This document shows, in pieces, positions 1 through 11,406 of a DNA stretch of 64,000 nt. A program made the translations under genes and the position numbers. The stretch comes from Mastigamoeba balamuthi (lineage: Eukaryota; Evosea; Mastigamoebida; Mastigamoebidae), in NCBI GenBank assembly GCA_902651635.1, contig CACRSC010000001.1, positions 128,733 through 192,732 on the forward strand. Direction: 5' to 3'. The notes beneath the pieces are model-generated. The model had not been told where the DNA came from. It saw only the letters and a list, made by a program, of their open reading frames with translations, and made no database searches. The first letter of the stretch is position 1. Each line of letters begins with the position of its first letter.

Positions 1-241
1 GCAGGCTCTCGTACACGTCGCCCGCCAGCACGTGGGCGAGGGCGAGGGCGGGCGTCGAAGAGGGATCGCGGGCCAGGGGAGAGCTGAAGAGCTCCTCGAT
101 GGCCGCCTGACACTCTGCATGGCGGCTCTGGCCGTGCAGGTCGATGGCTGCGTCCAGTTGGGGTCCCAGCGGAGTCCCATCAGCGGCTCCGGGGGCCACG
201 ACCTCCTTGATGAGCACGGCGGTGGGACCAATACGAGCCAT
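1..241 (-). CDS. Unrecognised protein, N-terminal part only (runs off the window edge)
   Basis: The reverse strand is open from an ATG at 241 to the left edge (80 codons), beginning MARIGPTAVLIKEVV. Codons are strongly GC-ending, like the verified genes here. The second half (CQAAIEELF, then ALALAHVLAGDVYESL) has the spacing of paired amphipathic helices and could be a TPR-type repeat, but too little is present to name a family. It starts only 62 bases from the tRNA gene on the same strand. No intron signal is evident in the visible part. Its function is unknown. Confidence 0.55.
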   Translation of the reverse strand, partial: MARIGPTAVLIKEVVAPGAADGTPLGPQLDAAIDLHGQSRHAECQAAIEELFSSPLARDPSSTPALALAHVLAGDVYESL

Positions 242-303
242 CACACGACGGAAGATGCTATTTTTGCCTGTGCTCCGCAGGCTCTTTTTCGCTCGCAATA
301 AAA

Positions 304-375
304 AGGCTCGAGAGGGAATCGAACCCTCAACCTTCTGTTTACGAGACAGACGCAATACCATTATGCTATCGAGCC
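304..375 (-). tRNA. tRNA-Thr (anticodon CGT)
   Basis: The reverse strand folds as a cloverleaf: acceptor GGCTCGA pairs with TCGAGCC, the anticodon stem TCTGT/ACAGA encloses the loop CTCGTAA (anticodon CGT, reading ACG), and the T-arm is GAGGG-TTCGATT-CCCTC. Box B-like TTCGATT is intact. No intron is seen. It lies between two protein genes with short spacers. Confidence 0.93.
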
Positions 376-593
376 ACCTTCATAAAAGAGATAATGGGAA
401 TTTCTAGGTTGTGGTACGAGGTGGCAGGGAACAGATAGGCGTTTCACGAGAAACTGTGGTATCCTACGACATGGCGCGATTCTATCCCGTCTCTTTCGTG
501 TCTGTCCTTCTTCCCATACCGGCAGACCCTCGACGAATAATCGGTGAATCATCCTCCCAGAAAAGGGTATCTGAAATTAGCGGAAATAAAAAA

Positions 594-2923
594 ATGGCGA
601 GTCACGCGGCCCTCCGGACTGCGTCCGTGACGCTCCTGGGCCTGGCGCTCGCCTGCGCCATGGAGTTCACCGACAGCTTCGACGTCGACCCCAACGCCTA
701 CGACCCGCTGCGCCGCAACCCCTACACGCTCACCTTCGAGACCTTCGGCTTCAACAGCGGCGGCTCCTTCTCCCTCAAGCTCCACCTCGACACCGCACAG
801 GTCCGCACCCCGCGCACTCGGTGCGGGGGGCCGCAGCCCCCACCCACCACGCGCGCGCTGTGTGCAGGAGGGGATGTGGATCGCGGGGTGCACGGGGGGG
901 CAGAGGAACGAGATGTGGGACGACCCGTACGCGTGCCTGGGCGACTGGACGCCGCCGTGCCACCTGTGGTCGCGCGTGCCCGACAACGCGACAGAGGCCG
1001 CGCTCGAGCACCGCGTCGGCACCAACGCCGTGCTCCACGCGATGTTCGTCGTCTGCTCGGGCGCGCGGCTGTCGGGCAGCGTCGACGGCTGGTTCCTCAA
1101 CCCGCACGGCGAGCAGCTCGACGCGCGCGACGCCCCGCTCAAGTACCTCTACGCCATCCTCGTGGGCCTCTGGACCGTCATCGCCGCCGCGTGGTGCGCC
1201 AACTGGACCATCTACAGGAACGTACGTTCGGCTCTACTACTCTCCATGTGCCCGCGTCTGCGCGTGCGGTGAGGGGCCACTTCCGAGCTGCGCGCCCTCT
1301 GTGATCGGCACGGACAGCTGCAGTGGGAACAGCCCGGGGCTGTGCCTGTGCTGCTCTCTCAGTGCGCAGAGGGCCATACCCCCAATGTGAACGGCGTGCG
1401 TCTGATCAGGACGCCGCAGCGGGGGCAGCTCGGGATTGGCCTTTGTGCTGCTCTCTCAGTGCACAGAGGGCCAGAGACTCTCGGGCTGCGCCCGCTGTGA
1501 ACGGCGTGCGTCGGATCAGGACGCCACAGCGGGAGCAGCTCGGGGCTGGCCCTCGGCGGTGTGGCGCGCGGTGGCTCACGACTGCTGTGTGCAGCAAAAG
1601 TGCGCGCTGCACAGGGCCATCACGGTGTTCCCGGTCGTCAAGTTCGTGTGGATGGCGCTATGCACGGCGCTGTTCTTCACACTGTCGCGCAACGGGCGGT
1701 GGAAGGACGAGAGGGGGTTCCTGATCGCGTACTACGTCCTGCTGCCGTTCGAGGACGTCGTCATCTTCGCCATACTGCTGCTCATCTCGCACGGATGGGG
1801 CATCGTCACCTCGTCGATGAACAAGAGGTTCCTCTCCTACTCCTTCGGTACGGTCACCTGCGTCTGCACCGTCCCTCACCATCCCCGGGGGCCGCCTACT
1901 GACGTTGCCGCACAGTGTCCCTCTCTGCGCTGCTGTTCCTGAAGATACTGGGGCTCTGGTTCTCGGGATTTTTCAGTGTACGCAGGCGCCCACTGCCCCC
2001 CCTCAGTGGCTCACACGCACTGCACACCTGCCTTATGCACAGCTGCTTGCGTGGATCGCCTTTGTTGTACTCATAGTCATCGTCGTCCTCAACATCAACC
2101 GCAACATCATCGGTGAGAGTCAGACGCATTGCACGGCATCCGGGCTGATCCGTGGCGTGGCCCTGCAGAGTACAGGGAGCACCTGTCGAGGCAGGCCGAG
2201 GACAGGCAGAGCAAAGACTACCTGAAGCTGCAGATGTTCGTGCGGTACCGCCTCATCATCCTCTTCTTCATCATAGGCATGTGCATCGTCAACGGCCTGG
2301 GGACGCTCCTGGCGCTCACCGTGTACCTCTGGGTCTCCGAGCTGCTGCGCCAAGTGCTCTTCCTCGGCCTCTTCATCTCCATCGCGTGCGCTCGTATTCG
2401 TTCCATGCGTGCAAGCTGACTGTGCTGCTGCAACAGGATCACATTCCGCCTGAGGCCGCACAACATCTACTACCTCCTCAACAACGACGAGGACGACGTC
2501 CCCGCAGGTCACAATGTGGTGAACGTGGCCCCTGCTGACTTGGGAACGAACGCAGGTCCCGTGCCCATGAACACGTATCCTCCGTCGGGGGCGTACTCGA
2601 ACCAGGCGCCGTCCACTGGGGCCGCCTACCCTCCTTCCGGAGCCTACCCTCAGGCCTACCCTGATGGGTACCCGCCCCCCGCGGCATACGCGCAGGCAGC
2701 TCCTGCACCGGCGTACCCGCCCTTCGGAGCCCAGGCATACCCAGCCGAGGACTCGCTGCAAGCGCCGCCCCCTGCGTCATCCTACCCGCCTCCCCCTGGT
2801 GCCTACGCACAGCCACCGCCAGCGCAGCAGGGACCGCCGCCTGCCACGGCCTATCCGCCGCCCGGAGCGTACCCACCACAGCAGCCGATGCAGGCATTCA
2901 CCGAGGACGGCATGCGCAAATAA
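594..2923 (+). CDS. GOST-family seven-transmembrane protein (lung 7TM / GPR107-like) with proline-rich tail
   Basis: Seven exons (594-800, 868-1221, 1595-1847, 1916-1977, 2043-2112, 2169-2385, 2437-2923) join in phase to give about 549 residues. A signal peptide (MASHAALRTASVTLLGLALA) leads into a cysteine-containing luminal domain of about 160 residues, then seven hydrophobic segments, starting with PLKYLYAILVGLWTVIAAAW. The tail from about residue 410 is rich in YPPSGAY/YPP repeats and is probably cytosolic. The order (luminal beta domain, 7 TM, cytosolic tail) is that of the GOST group (PTM1, GPR107/108, TMEM87, Wntless), which act in Golgi and endosome trafficking. The exact subfamily is uncertain. 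The start is chosen because the signal peptide begins there. The second intron (1222-1594) is unusually long and contains near-repeats of a segment with GAACGGCGTGCGTC. Confidence 0.85.
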
Positions 2924-3119
2924 GCACACCGACCGACCGTATTCAATTGCCCGCGCAACACAATGGTCGAGGTCAAACTCTCCTGTGACACCCTGTTCCG
3001 GTACATCGCAAAACGAACAACGTCCTTGGCGGTTTTCAAGGATGTGAACGTCGTTGGTGGGTTTGGTCATGAACACTTCAGTCAGCCAATCTTTCGTCAA
3101 GGGTCGTTTCTCGCGTTTT

Positions 3120-4675
3120 TCACAGCACGCAGCAGCAGCACCCCTGCGACGGATGAGATGTCAGCATGCAAACAGGACGAAGAACACATGGCACAACTTA
3201 CCTCCTCTTCGGGGCGGCTGCCCTTGGACTTGCCAATGAGCGGGGTGCCCTCGGATGCCTCAGCGTGCGACGTCGACTGCGGAGTCCCGGCCGCTGCAAC
3301 GGCGGCCTTGGGCCTCGGGTCCAGCGGCTTAACGAGTCGCCTGCGCTCCACCTGCTCGGCCTCCTGCTCCTCCTCCTGGGCCGGAGCCTGCTCGGGCTCC
3401 TGCTTCTCTGCCTGGGCTGGGGACTGCTCGGGCTCCTGCGCTTCCTCGTGCCTGTTGGCGTTCTCTGCCTGCTGCAGCTTCTGCTGCTCCACAACAGCGG
3501 GGGCAACCGCGACAGCTGCGGGCTTCTCAGGGGTCACCGCCGCTTCCCCTGCGGGCTTGGCGGGGGCGACCGCAGCCTCAGCCTCAGCCTGCTTCTCGGG
3601 GACAGCTGCTGCCTCTGCCTGTGCCTGTTCCTGTGCCTCTGCCTGCTTCTCGGGGGCGACCGCTGCCTCTGCCTGCTCCTTGGCCATGAAGTCCTCGATG
3701 CGGGCGAAGTGCGCGCCCTCGGGCACCCAGTACGAGGACCCCAGCGTCTTGCCGGCCTTGCGCAGGATCTCGTCGATCGTCAGACACTCGACGGCCTGCG
3801 CGGGGGCGCTCTGCGCCTGCAGGGCCTCTTGCTGCTGCTGCTGCTGCACGGACTCCGCGGCCTTGGCGGGGTAGAGGGGCTCGTAGTAGAAGAGCTCCTT
3901 CTCCTCGGCGACCGCGGGCATCTTGGCCATCCACTCGCTGATGCGCACGGGGGGCGGCAGCGGCACCTCGGGCTGCGCGCTGGCCNNNNNNNNNNNNNNN
4001 NNNNNNNNNNNNNNNNNNNNNNNNNNNNNNNNNNNNNNNNNNNNNNNNNNNNNNNNNNNNNNNNNNNNNNNNNNNNNNNNNNNNNNNNNNNNNNNNNNNN
4101 NNNNNNNNNNNNNNNNNNNNNNNNNNNNNNNNNNNNNNNNNNNNNNNNNNNNNNNNNNNNNNNNNNNNNNNNNNNNNNNNNNNNNNNNNNNNNNNNNNNN
4201 NNNNNNNNNNNNNNNNNNNNNNNNNNNNNNNNNNNNNNNNNNNNNNNNNNNNNNNNNNNNNNNNNNNNNNCTGCTGCTGCTGCTGCTGGTCCTGGGCGGG
4301 GGCCGCAGCGGCGGGCTTGGGCTCGGGGGTGTAGTAGAAGAGCTCCTTCTGCTCGGGCACAGCGGGCATCTTGGCCATCCACTCGCTGATGTTCACCGGG
4401 GCTGGGGCGTCCGGGGCCGCCTCGGGCTGCTGCGGCTCCTCGGGGGCGGCGGCGGGCGCCGGGGGCTGCGGGGAGGCGGCGGTGGGGGTGTAGTAGAAGA
4501 GCTCCTTGGGCTCGGCGGTGGCAGGGGCTCGGGCGAGGTACTCGCCGATGCTGACGATTCCGGGGGCGCACACGCGGCAGGCAGCGGTGGTCAGGGGCGG
4601 CTCTCCGGCGGTTGCGCGCTGTTTCTCGAGGAGGTCGACGATGCTGAGGGGCTTTGGCTGCTCGGTGGACTCCAT
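3120..4675 (-). CDS. Low-complexity repeat protein with spliced C-terminal CAAX box
   Basis: Main exon 4675-3202 (with an assembly gap), then a 58-nt intron (donor GTAAGT at 3201, acceptor CGTCGCAG), then an 8-codon exon 3143-3120 reading GCCCCVL-stop. The last four residues, CCVL, form a CAAX box; L at the end predicts geranylgeranylation, and the extra cysteines could be palmitoylated. The body has a repeated module: ISEWMAKMPAV followed by EQKELFYYTPEP (three clear copies, with related SIVDLLEK, SIGEYLAR, TIDEILRK and RIEDFMAK segments), separated by Pro/Ala/Gln/Glu-rich linkers including polyQ. No known domain is recognised. The frame before the gap differs from the frame after it, so the 285 Ns are not the true length or hide an intron. 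Likely a membrane-tethered scaffold; function unknown. Confidence 0.75.
3986..4270. other. Assembly gap (285 N) inside the repeat protein gene
   Basis: A run of N flanked on both sides by CTG/CAG-rich, internally repetitive coding sequence, which suggests repeat copies that could not be assembled. The reading frames on the two sides do not match across 285 bases. Confidence 0.99.
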
Positions 4676-5260
4676 TTTCCTGGTGGGTTGTGCGGTGTGG
4701 TGACGGGGGGCGGTAGAAGTGGGTTCTTCGCCACCGGAGGAAGAAATATCGACCCCTGACGTATGCGAGATATCCGATTCCAACATTCCCGACAGCCGCC
4801 CAGGTGCCAGCAGAGCACGTGCCCGCAACCGCTCGCATCCTCCTGCTATTCCATTTCTGTGGTGGCCCCTGAGGGGGGCACGCGCCGAAGAGGTGGGGAG
4901 CTCACCTCCGCTCGCTTCGATCGAGTTGAATAACGGGACGACGGTGCGTCAGTGCAGATATCGTCCCCTGTGTGAGCTCACCGGCCTCTTAATGGGCCGC
5001 GAAGAGACGGAGCAGAAGGGCTTCCAATGGCCAATGCGTACATCCTGAGAATTCCAGAGCTGGAGCAGTCGGTGCACCATTGCACCAATGGACCGCGAAG
5101 TCGGTGGTGAACCAGAGGAACAGACACAGCGTCCACGGCCGACAGACATCCCTCCGGAAGATATTTCCGATACGAAGATATATCTGACGTCAGAGCACAA
5201 ATATTTCTCTGCCCTCTTTTTCTGTTGTGTTGCGCGCGCGCCAACCCTCCAGTTGATACC
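4676..5260. promoter_or_regulatory. Divergent upstream region with GATATTT/AAATATC elements
   Basis: This 585-base stretch separates the divergent repeat-protein and PRP19 genes and shows no convincing coding sequence. It carries AAATATC at about 4745, GAGATATCCG at about 4768, ATATTTCC at 5161, GATATATC at about 5178 and AAATATTTCTC at about 5209. The same AT-rich element stands before many genes in this window and is a candidate promoter motif (inference). Confidence 0.4.
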
Positions 5261-7624
5261 ATGCTCTGCGCAAGTACGGCAGCCTCCCCCGTGCCCGCGG
5301 CCTAACAGCGCCCCGCCAGTTTCTGGGCAGCCTCCGGAGGAGCCGGTGGTCTCGACGAAAAGCGGTCACGTGTTTGAGAAGCGTCTCGTCGAGAAGTACC
5401 TGGCGGTCAACGGCAAGTGCCCCATCACGGGCGAGCCCCTGACGCCCACGGACCTCGTCCCGCTGAAAGGTCCGCTCATTCGCCCGCGGCGCCCCTCTCG
5501 CCCCTGCACAGGGATCGGGCAAGATCTCGATATCCCCCTTACAAAATCGGGAAAATATCTTCTCTGGTGGTGTCCGCTGCTCTTGTTGCTGGCCCCCCGT
5601 GTTGTGCTGTGCTGTGCTGACTGACGCCACGCCACACGCGCGCCTCGCGGCACAGGCTACAACAAGCAGGTGAAGCCCAGGGTCGCCACGACGACGAACA
5701 TCTCGTCGATGCTGCAGATGTTCCAGAGCGAGTGGGACGCCGTCATGCTCGAGTCGTTCACTCTGAAGCAGCAGCTCGACACGGTGCCGTCCCCCCCGCG
5801 CCGCTGCCCTCCTTCTCACGGGCGCACCACCGCCGCCGCCACCACCACAGGCGAGGCAAGAGCTGGCGCAGACGCTGTACCGGCATGACGCCGCGTGCCG
5901 CGTCATCGCGCGCCTCACGAAGGAGCGCGACGAGGCTCGAAAGTACGCCCAGCGGCACAGAAGATATTCGTATCTCCGCCGTCTCAGCGCCCTTTGCCCC
6001 TTCGCCCCTCCCCCGCAGGATGCTGTCGGAGCTCAGGGGGCAGGTCCCCGCGGGGGCGGCCACCGCTGCGCCTGAGGCCGCCGAGGGCTCGCCGGACGCG
6101 CAGGAGTTCCCGACGCTGTCGGACGCCATCCGCGAGAAGATCGTCGCCAAGTCGCAGGAGTCCGTACCGCGCAGCCCCCAATTGAACCGCAACTCCACAG
6201 CTCTCCGAGCCAATCCGCCTGACCCCCATTCCCTCCCCCTCTCTCCCTCTCCCTCTTCCCCTCCCCCTCTGCAATGCCCGCAGGCTGTCGGCGGGCAGGC
6301 GCAAGAGGGTGATCTCGGAGACGCTGAAGAAGCCCGAGGAGCTGAAGGAGTACGCCGTGCGCGGGTCGCACCCCGTGCACAAGGCCAGCACGCCCGGCAT
6401 CCTCTGCGTCGACGCGCACCAGACGCGCCGCGACGGGCCCTCTGTCGCCACCGGCGGCGCCGACGGCGACGTCGTGCTCTTCGACCCCGACAAGGGCTCG
6501 GTCGCCGCGACGCTCTCGGGCCACTCGCGCCGCGTGACGGCCGTCAAGTTCCACCCCACCGAGGCGGCGGTCCTCAGCGCCTCTGCTGACAGGACCGCGC
6601 GCGTGTGGACCGCCAAGGCCGACGGCGGCTACGAGGCGGCGCAGGTGCTGCGCGGGCACGAGGCCGAGGTTGTGGGCCTCTCGGTGCACGTGACGGGCGA
6701 CTACGTGGCGACGGCCTCGCTGGACCGCACGTGGGCCATGTGGGACGTCCGCACGGGCGCACTCGTCACGAGGTCGCGCGAGTCGGCGTCGGCCCCGCGC
6801 GCCGTCGCGATGCACCCCGACGGCCTGCTGCTGGCCACGGCGGGCGCCGACAGCGTCGTGCGCGTCTGGGAGCTCAAGACGCAGCCCGCCGTCGTCGCCT
6901 CGTTCGAGGGCCACAAGGGCGCCGTCTCGAGCCTCAGCTTCAGCGAGAACGGGTTCGTTTTGCTCTCTCTCTCTCTCCCCATCGCAGCGCAGATATTTTC
7001 CCTGCACAGGAGATATTTTTCTATACTGTGCGCAATTTTCAATGGAAGGCTGTCCCATAACAGCGTGCAGTCCTGGGAATGCGTGGGCGCACCGTCTAAG
7101 CCGCACAGTAAGGATTGTTGCAGGAAGCATTTCGACTGGGTGATGAACTTCACGAAATCACAGACCTAACTAAATTTCGTGGTCAGACTAGAGCTGCTGA
7201 TCAATTGAAGGGTCTGACAATCGAAATCAATTTTGCCGAATTTGAATTCCCGATTCCCGATTTTCTAATTCAGGTGTGTGCGCGCAGGTTCTTCCTGGCG
7301 TCCGGGTCTGAGGACGGCACCGCCAAGATCTGGGACCTCAGGAAGCTCAAGGTCTCCCAGACGTTCTCGCCCTCGGCCGACACGTCGGCGGCGGTCAGCG
7401 CCGTCGCCTTTGACTGGAGCGGGCAGTACCTCGGGGTCGCCGCGGCGACCGAGATCGCGGTCTACCACCGCACCAAGACGTTTGACGTGGTGCGCACGTT
7501 TGCCGAGCACACCAAGCCCGTCACGGGCGTCAGCTTCGGGCCCGACGCCTCGTTCATCGCGTCGACGTCGATGGACCGCAACCTCAAGATCTTCGCCGCT
7601 CCCAGCACCGACATGGAGTCCTGA
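5261..7624 (+). CDS. PRPF19: Pre-mRNA-processing factor 19 (U-box E3 ubiquitin ligase, WD40)
   Basis: Exons 5261-5273, 5320-5469, 5656-5783, 5851-5942, 6019-~6150, 6284-6952 and 7288-7624 give about 506 residues (human about 504). The N-terminal U-box is clear: [16 protein letters not shown], then [15 protein letters not shown]. It is followed by the conserved [16 protein letters not shown] tetramerisation segment, the linker [11 protein letters not shown], and a seven-bladed WD40 domain ending in [17 protein letters not shown]19 is the core of the NTC complex, which activates the spliceosome and ubiquitinates PRP3-type targets. The first coding exon has only 13 nt but restores the universal MxCAISG start. 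The junction after exon 5 is the least certain; donor GTCGCA at 6151 gives the right phase. The last intron (335 nt) is much longer than its neighbours. Confidence 0.96.
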
Positions 7625-7778
7625 GCGCCCGGCGGCGGAGGGACACACACAGCGGGCCTTGCCCTCGTTCGGACCACACGCCACCACCGTATTTGTGTGA
7701 CCGCTGAGCACAAACGACGCCGACGCTGCCTGGGATGTCACTCGCCTCTCTTTGGGGGGTTTGATGCTACCAAATTGC

Positions 7779-9281
7779 TTATTTTGGCACTGAGGGAGTT
7801 GCACTGAAACTGGTGATACGGGTCTGAAGGTCGCGGACGACCGACAGGGCGGAGGCGAGCTTCCTGCCCTGGTCGTCCAAGGTCGCCGCCACGTCGTTGC
7901 TGTACCCGCCGGCTCTGAGAGCAGCCATCGTGTCGACGGTACCCTGGAGCGTCACGCTGACCTCGCGGACCATGGACGGCAGATCCCGGGGCTCGGCGGC
8001 TGCTTCCGGTGTAGGCACCGCGGGCTGGATGTACTGGACAGGCTGGGGCATTCCTGAGGCACCACCGAAATACACTGTTGTTCCTGGCTGAACTACAATC
8101 GGCGGGCTGATGACGCCAGGAGAGGCGGCCACGGGCGAAACCAGAGGCATGTGTTCGTACTTGACTGAGCCCAACGAGTGCACAACGCCGCCCCCTCTCG
8201 CCTTCCTCCTTTTGTGGCGCCTCTCGCGGAAAAAGACAACCCAAGAGAGGAGGAGTCCCACCGCAGAGAACACAATGACAGGCACTCTGTTGTGCGCCGA
8301 GTTGGTACAACCGAGAACAAAAAGGGGCGCAGGGACGCACCTGAACGAGAATATGCGGTGGCCCTGCTCGAGGATCTCGTGGAAGTACTCCTCGTTCCGC
8401 TCGCAGCTCCAGAAGGACACGTTGCGCTGCCTGGCCTCGAGCGTGCGCGTGTCGAGGACGAACACGGGGTGGAAGATGTCGCAGTCGGACTCGCGGTGGA
8501 AGCAGGTGTGGTTGCCGAAGAACCTCTGCGCGCCGTTGTCCGTGTAGCGTATCGCCGCCGTCACCGTGTAGTCCGAGGGGTTGGGGTTGTGCGTGGCGGC
8601 CACAACATACGTGGCCGATATCAGGATGAGCGGCCACGTGACCAGTTCCCAGATCTGCCAAAACCTCTCGCACTGGCCACGCGGCAAGAGGTCAGTGCCG
8701 CGGGGGGTGGGGGGACGGGGACTGGGGCCGTGCCTTCTCCTCCCCCTTCTTGAGGAAGCGGCGCCCCTTCTCGTTGAAGAAGAGGCACGGGCAGAGGAGG
8801 AACAGGCAGACGTAGAGGACGTACTGCAGGATGAGCATCAGCAGGGCGACCATCTCGAGCAGCGTCATGAGCGAGACGGCGCCCTCGACCTCGCCCGTCT
8901 GCGTCTCCGTGACCACCGCGCGCAGCAGCCTGCGGCAGCCGACGGGGGCCGGCAGCCACGACCCGCTGCTCGCGTTGAACGCGCAGGCGCCTCCGACTGC
9001 CCCCGTCGACGAGCAGAGCAGCACGTTCTCCTCGTTCTTCTTGAACTCGCACACCTCCATCACGACGCCCACGACCAGCAGGACGGTGCCAACCGCCCCG
9101 AGGACCTGGGGGGGTGGGGGAAGGGGGGCGGGTGCACTTAAGTTGAGTGGAGGTGAACCAGAAGCGGGGAAGAAGGTGAGAACGGCGTCGGCACGCGGTC
9201 AAAGAGCTTGAGGACGCGGTCAGCGTCGCGCCAGAACGACTTGGTACGTATGCCGTGCAGCACAGCGCCCGGGTTGAACAT
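7779..9281 (-). CDS. Four-transmembrane hypothetical protein
   Basis: Exons 9281-9195, 9105-8734, 8672-8341 and 8286-7779 give about 432 residues. Hydrophobic segments: VLGAVGTVLLVVGVVM (about 30-45), MTLLEMVALLMLILQYVLYV and following (about 95-125), WPLILISATYVVAA (about 167-180) and VPVIVFSAVGLLLSWVVFF (about 265-283). The loop between TM3 and TM4 holds several cysteines and an NHT site, suggesting a luminal or extracellular face. The tail is Pro/Val-rich and ends with a predicted helix. The intron 8733-8673 has a GC donor (AAG|GCACGG); no GT donor keeps the frame. No family is recognised. The gene is convergent with PRP19 (154 bases between stops). Confidence 0.72.
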
Positions 9282-9662
9282 CTCCTCATCCTCGGCGTCC
9301 TTGTGGGCGCCGTGGGGCCCTTCGCGCGGTCCTCTGGTCGCCAGTTTGGGTTGGGCGCCCAGCGGGAGTTTGTGTGTGTGGAACAAATAAATAAAATCTG
9401 CGGCTTGTGGGTTTCTGTTTCCTCATTGGAACTGCGGTGTCTTCCACGGCAGATCTGAAGCCAATTATCGTCACGGGCAGCAAGTTCGTCGCTGCGGCGT
9501 GCGTGGACCAACGCCCTCAGTGCCGGGGCCGACGTGATATTTGTTGTGGGAACCCGCACGGAAAAAAAGCGGTGCAGTTCAACAGAAAATCGAACGTACC
9601 AGAAAGAAGCGGGTCGATTGGAACGGAACCAGGGGACATACTACCTCCCGTATTGCGCGTTT
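9282..9662. other. Intergenic spacer
   Basis: No coding sequence is supported in these 381 bases. They hold the 5' side of the four-TM gene and the 3' side of SEC12 (same strand). GTGATATTTG at about 9535 matches the element found before other genes. Confidence 0.35.
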
Positions 9663-11184
9663 TCACAGGTTTCCGCACTGGGGAGGCGCTGCAGCTGGAG
9701 CCGAAGCCGGAGCGCCCGACGAGGGCAGCTGCCTGCCGTAGACCACGCACAGGACGAGGACCACGAGGGACAGCAGCAGCGCGAGGGCGAGCCAGCGGGA
9801 GCCCCCAGAGACTGCCGACGCAGGCGACGTGTGAGCGGACCGCGAGAGGGAAGGGGGAGGGGAGGGAGGAGGAGCGTGGCAGGCGACTCACGTTTGCTGA
9901 CGCTGGTCCAGAAGACGCGCCCGTCGGGGCCCACGGACACCACGTGCGACGAGCCGCGCGGGCTCAGGGCGACCCCGGTGACGGCGAGGCCGTGGGCGCT
10001 GGCCAGCCTGCCGCCCCGGACGGCCCTGGCGTCGGGGTTCCTGGCGACCGAGACGCCGCCGTCCCGCGTGCCCAGGGCCACGAGCTCCCCGCTGCTCGCG
10101 AACGCCGTGTGGGCGTCGCGCACGACAGCCGTCGCGCGGCAGAGCCGCGGCTCCCGCGGCCGGCCCTCCTTGGCCTCGCCCCCGGCCAGCTCCCACGTGG
10201 CGACGAGCGACCCCGAGCGGCGGGCGCTGCAGGCGAGGCGCAGGAACCCCGCGGGGGCGAAGGCGCAGCCGCGGAAGCCGCAGACGCCGACGGGCAGCTG
10301 CGAGGAGCCGGCGACGACGCGCCAGAGGGCGCTGCCGCTCGCGACGCCCCAGACGTTGCTGCTGGCGTCGGCGCTGGTGCTGCACAGCAGGGAGCCGTCG
10401 GCCGAGAGGGCCAGGCAGGTGACGGGCCCCGCGTGGCCCGCGTACTCGCGGACGGGCCGCAGCGAGGGCACCGACCACGAGCGGACGGCGCCCGTCGAGG
10501 CGCCCGTGAACAGCAGCGCGGGCGCCGACGACGACGAGCCCTCGGGCACGGGCGCCAGGGCGACGCACTTCTGCTCCGGGGCGTCGTCGTCCGTCTCCTC
10601 GGTCACCCCCTCGGCCCTCTCGACCGTCACCGTGGTCGCGACCTCCTTCAGTATCCTGGGGGGAGGGGGCGCAATTCAATTTCAATTAATTTCGAGATCC
10701 AGACAAGCAGAACTTGAATTTCGAGATCCGGGCTGCGCGGTGGTGCGCACTTGGAGTCGACGAGGAGGCTGAGGGTGCAGAGGTTCTGGTGGCCGTGGGC
10801 GAGGAAGACGGCGCGCTCGCCGGCGACCTCGAGGCCCGGCGGGCGCACGCTGTCCAGCGCCACGTCGCGCTCCTGCAGCGCGATGTTGCGCACGCAGTCG
10901 CTGCCCGTGCCCGCGGTGAACAGCACCTCGGCCTTCTCCTTGCCCCTGGCGCCGTCCCACCGGAGAACAACCTGCAGCGGCAACAGAACAAACACGCAAA
11001 CGCCGGCGGGTTTGAGCCCAACGGACAGAGAGCAGACGAGGAGACGAGCAGTTGGGGGGCGCACGATCGCGTTGCGGACGCCGGTCTTGACGGAGCCGCC
11101 ACCGCCACCGATGACGACGATGCCCCCGAACGCCTCGCTGGAGGCGACGGCGTAGAGAGGGCACAGCGCAGTCAAACTGGTCAT
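9663..11184 (-). CDS. SEC12: SEC12/PREB, guanine nucleotide exchange factor for Sar1
   Basis: Exons 11184-11065, 10971-10751, 10655-9892 and 9811-9663 give about 417 residues. The N-terminus (PLYAVASSEAFGGIVVIGGG, then VKTGVRNAI) matches the start of SEC12/PREB, including the GGGG-x-KTG loop that binds K+ and is needed for exchange. WD40 blades follow (VREYAGHAGPVTCLALSADG; SAHGLAVTGVALSP). A single membrane anchor, WLALALLLSLVVLVLCVVY, lies near the C-terminus, with a short luminal tail, as expected of the type II ER protein. SEC12 loads Sar1 with GTP at ER exit sites and starts COPII assembly. Its promoter is shared with the divergent BUB2 gene (222 bases between starts). Confidence 0.93.
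10656..10750 (-). repeat. AT-rich SEC12 intron with a 13-bp direct repeat
   Basis: AATTTCGAGATCC occurs at 10688-10700 and again at 10717-10729, inside an intron far more AT-rich than the exons. Similar TTCAAAT/CGAGAT sequence occurs in the first USP47 intron (about 49245-49275). Confidence 0.6.
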
Positions 11185-11406
11185 CTACGCCTGCGACTCG
11201 AGATAATTTGTAGCGAGCGTCTCCAGATATCGCCCCGGTGGTAATGGGAGCTCGCTGGCTCGCTGCCGCGAATATGGTACAGCGGACTGAGCTTGATGAA
11301 TCACCCGACCACCTCTTGAGTGTGCGCTTTTGGGGCGCTCCGTAGATCTCCAGCGAGCTCGGGGAAGATTTCTGAATCTATCGCACAAATTAGATAAAAT
11401 TAAGCG

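Noticed and set aside
3097-3200. Read-through C-terminus of the repeat protein (no last intron)
   Set aside because: A consensus GTAAGT donor and a matching acceptor of normal spacing give a meaningful CAAX end; the read-through peptide has none.
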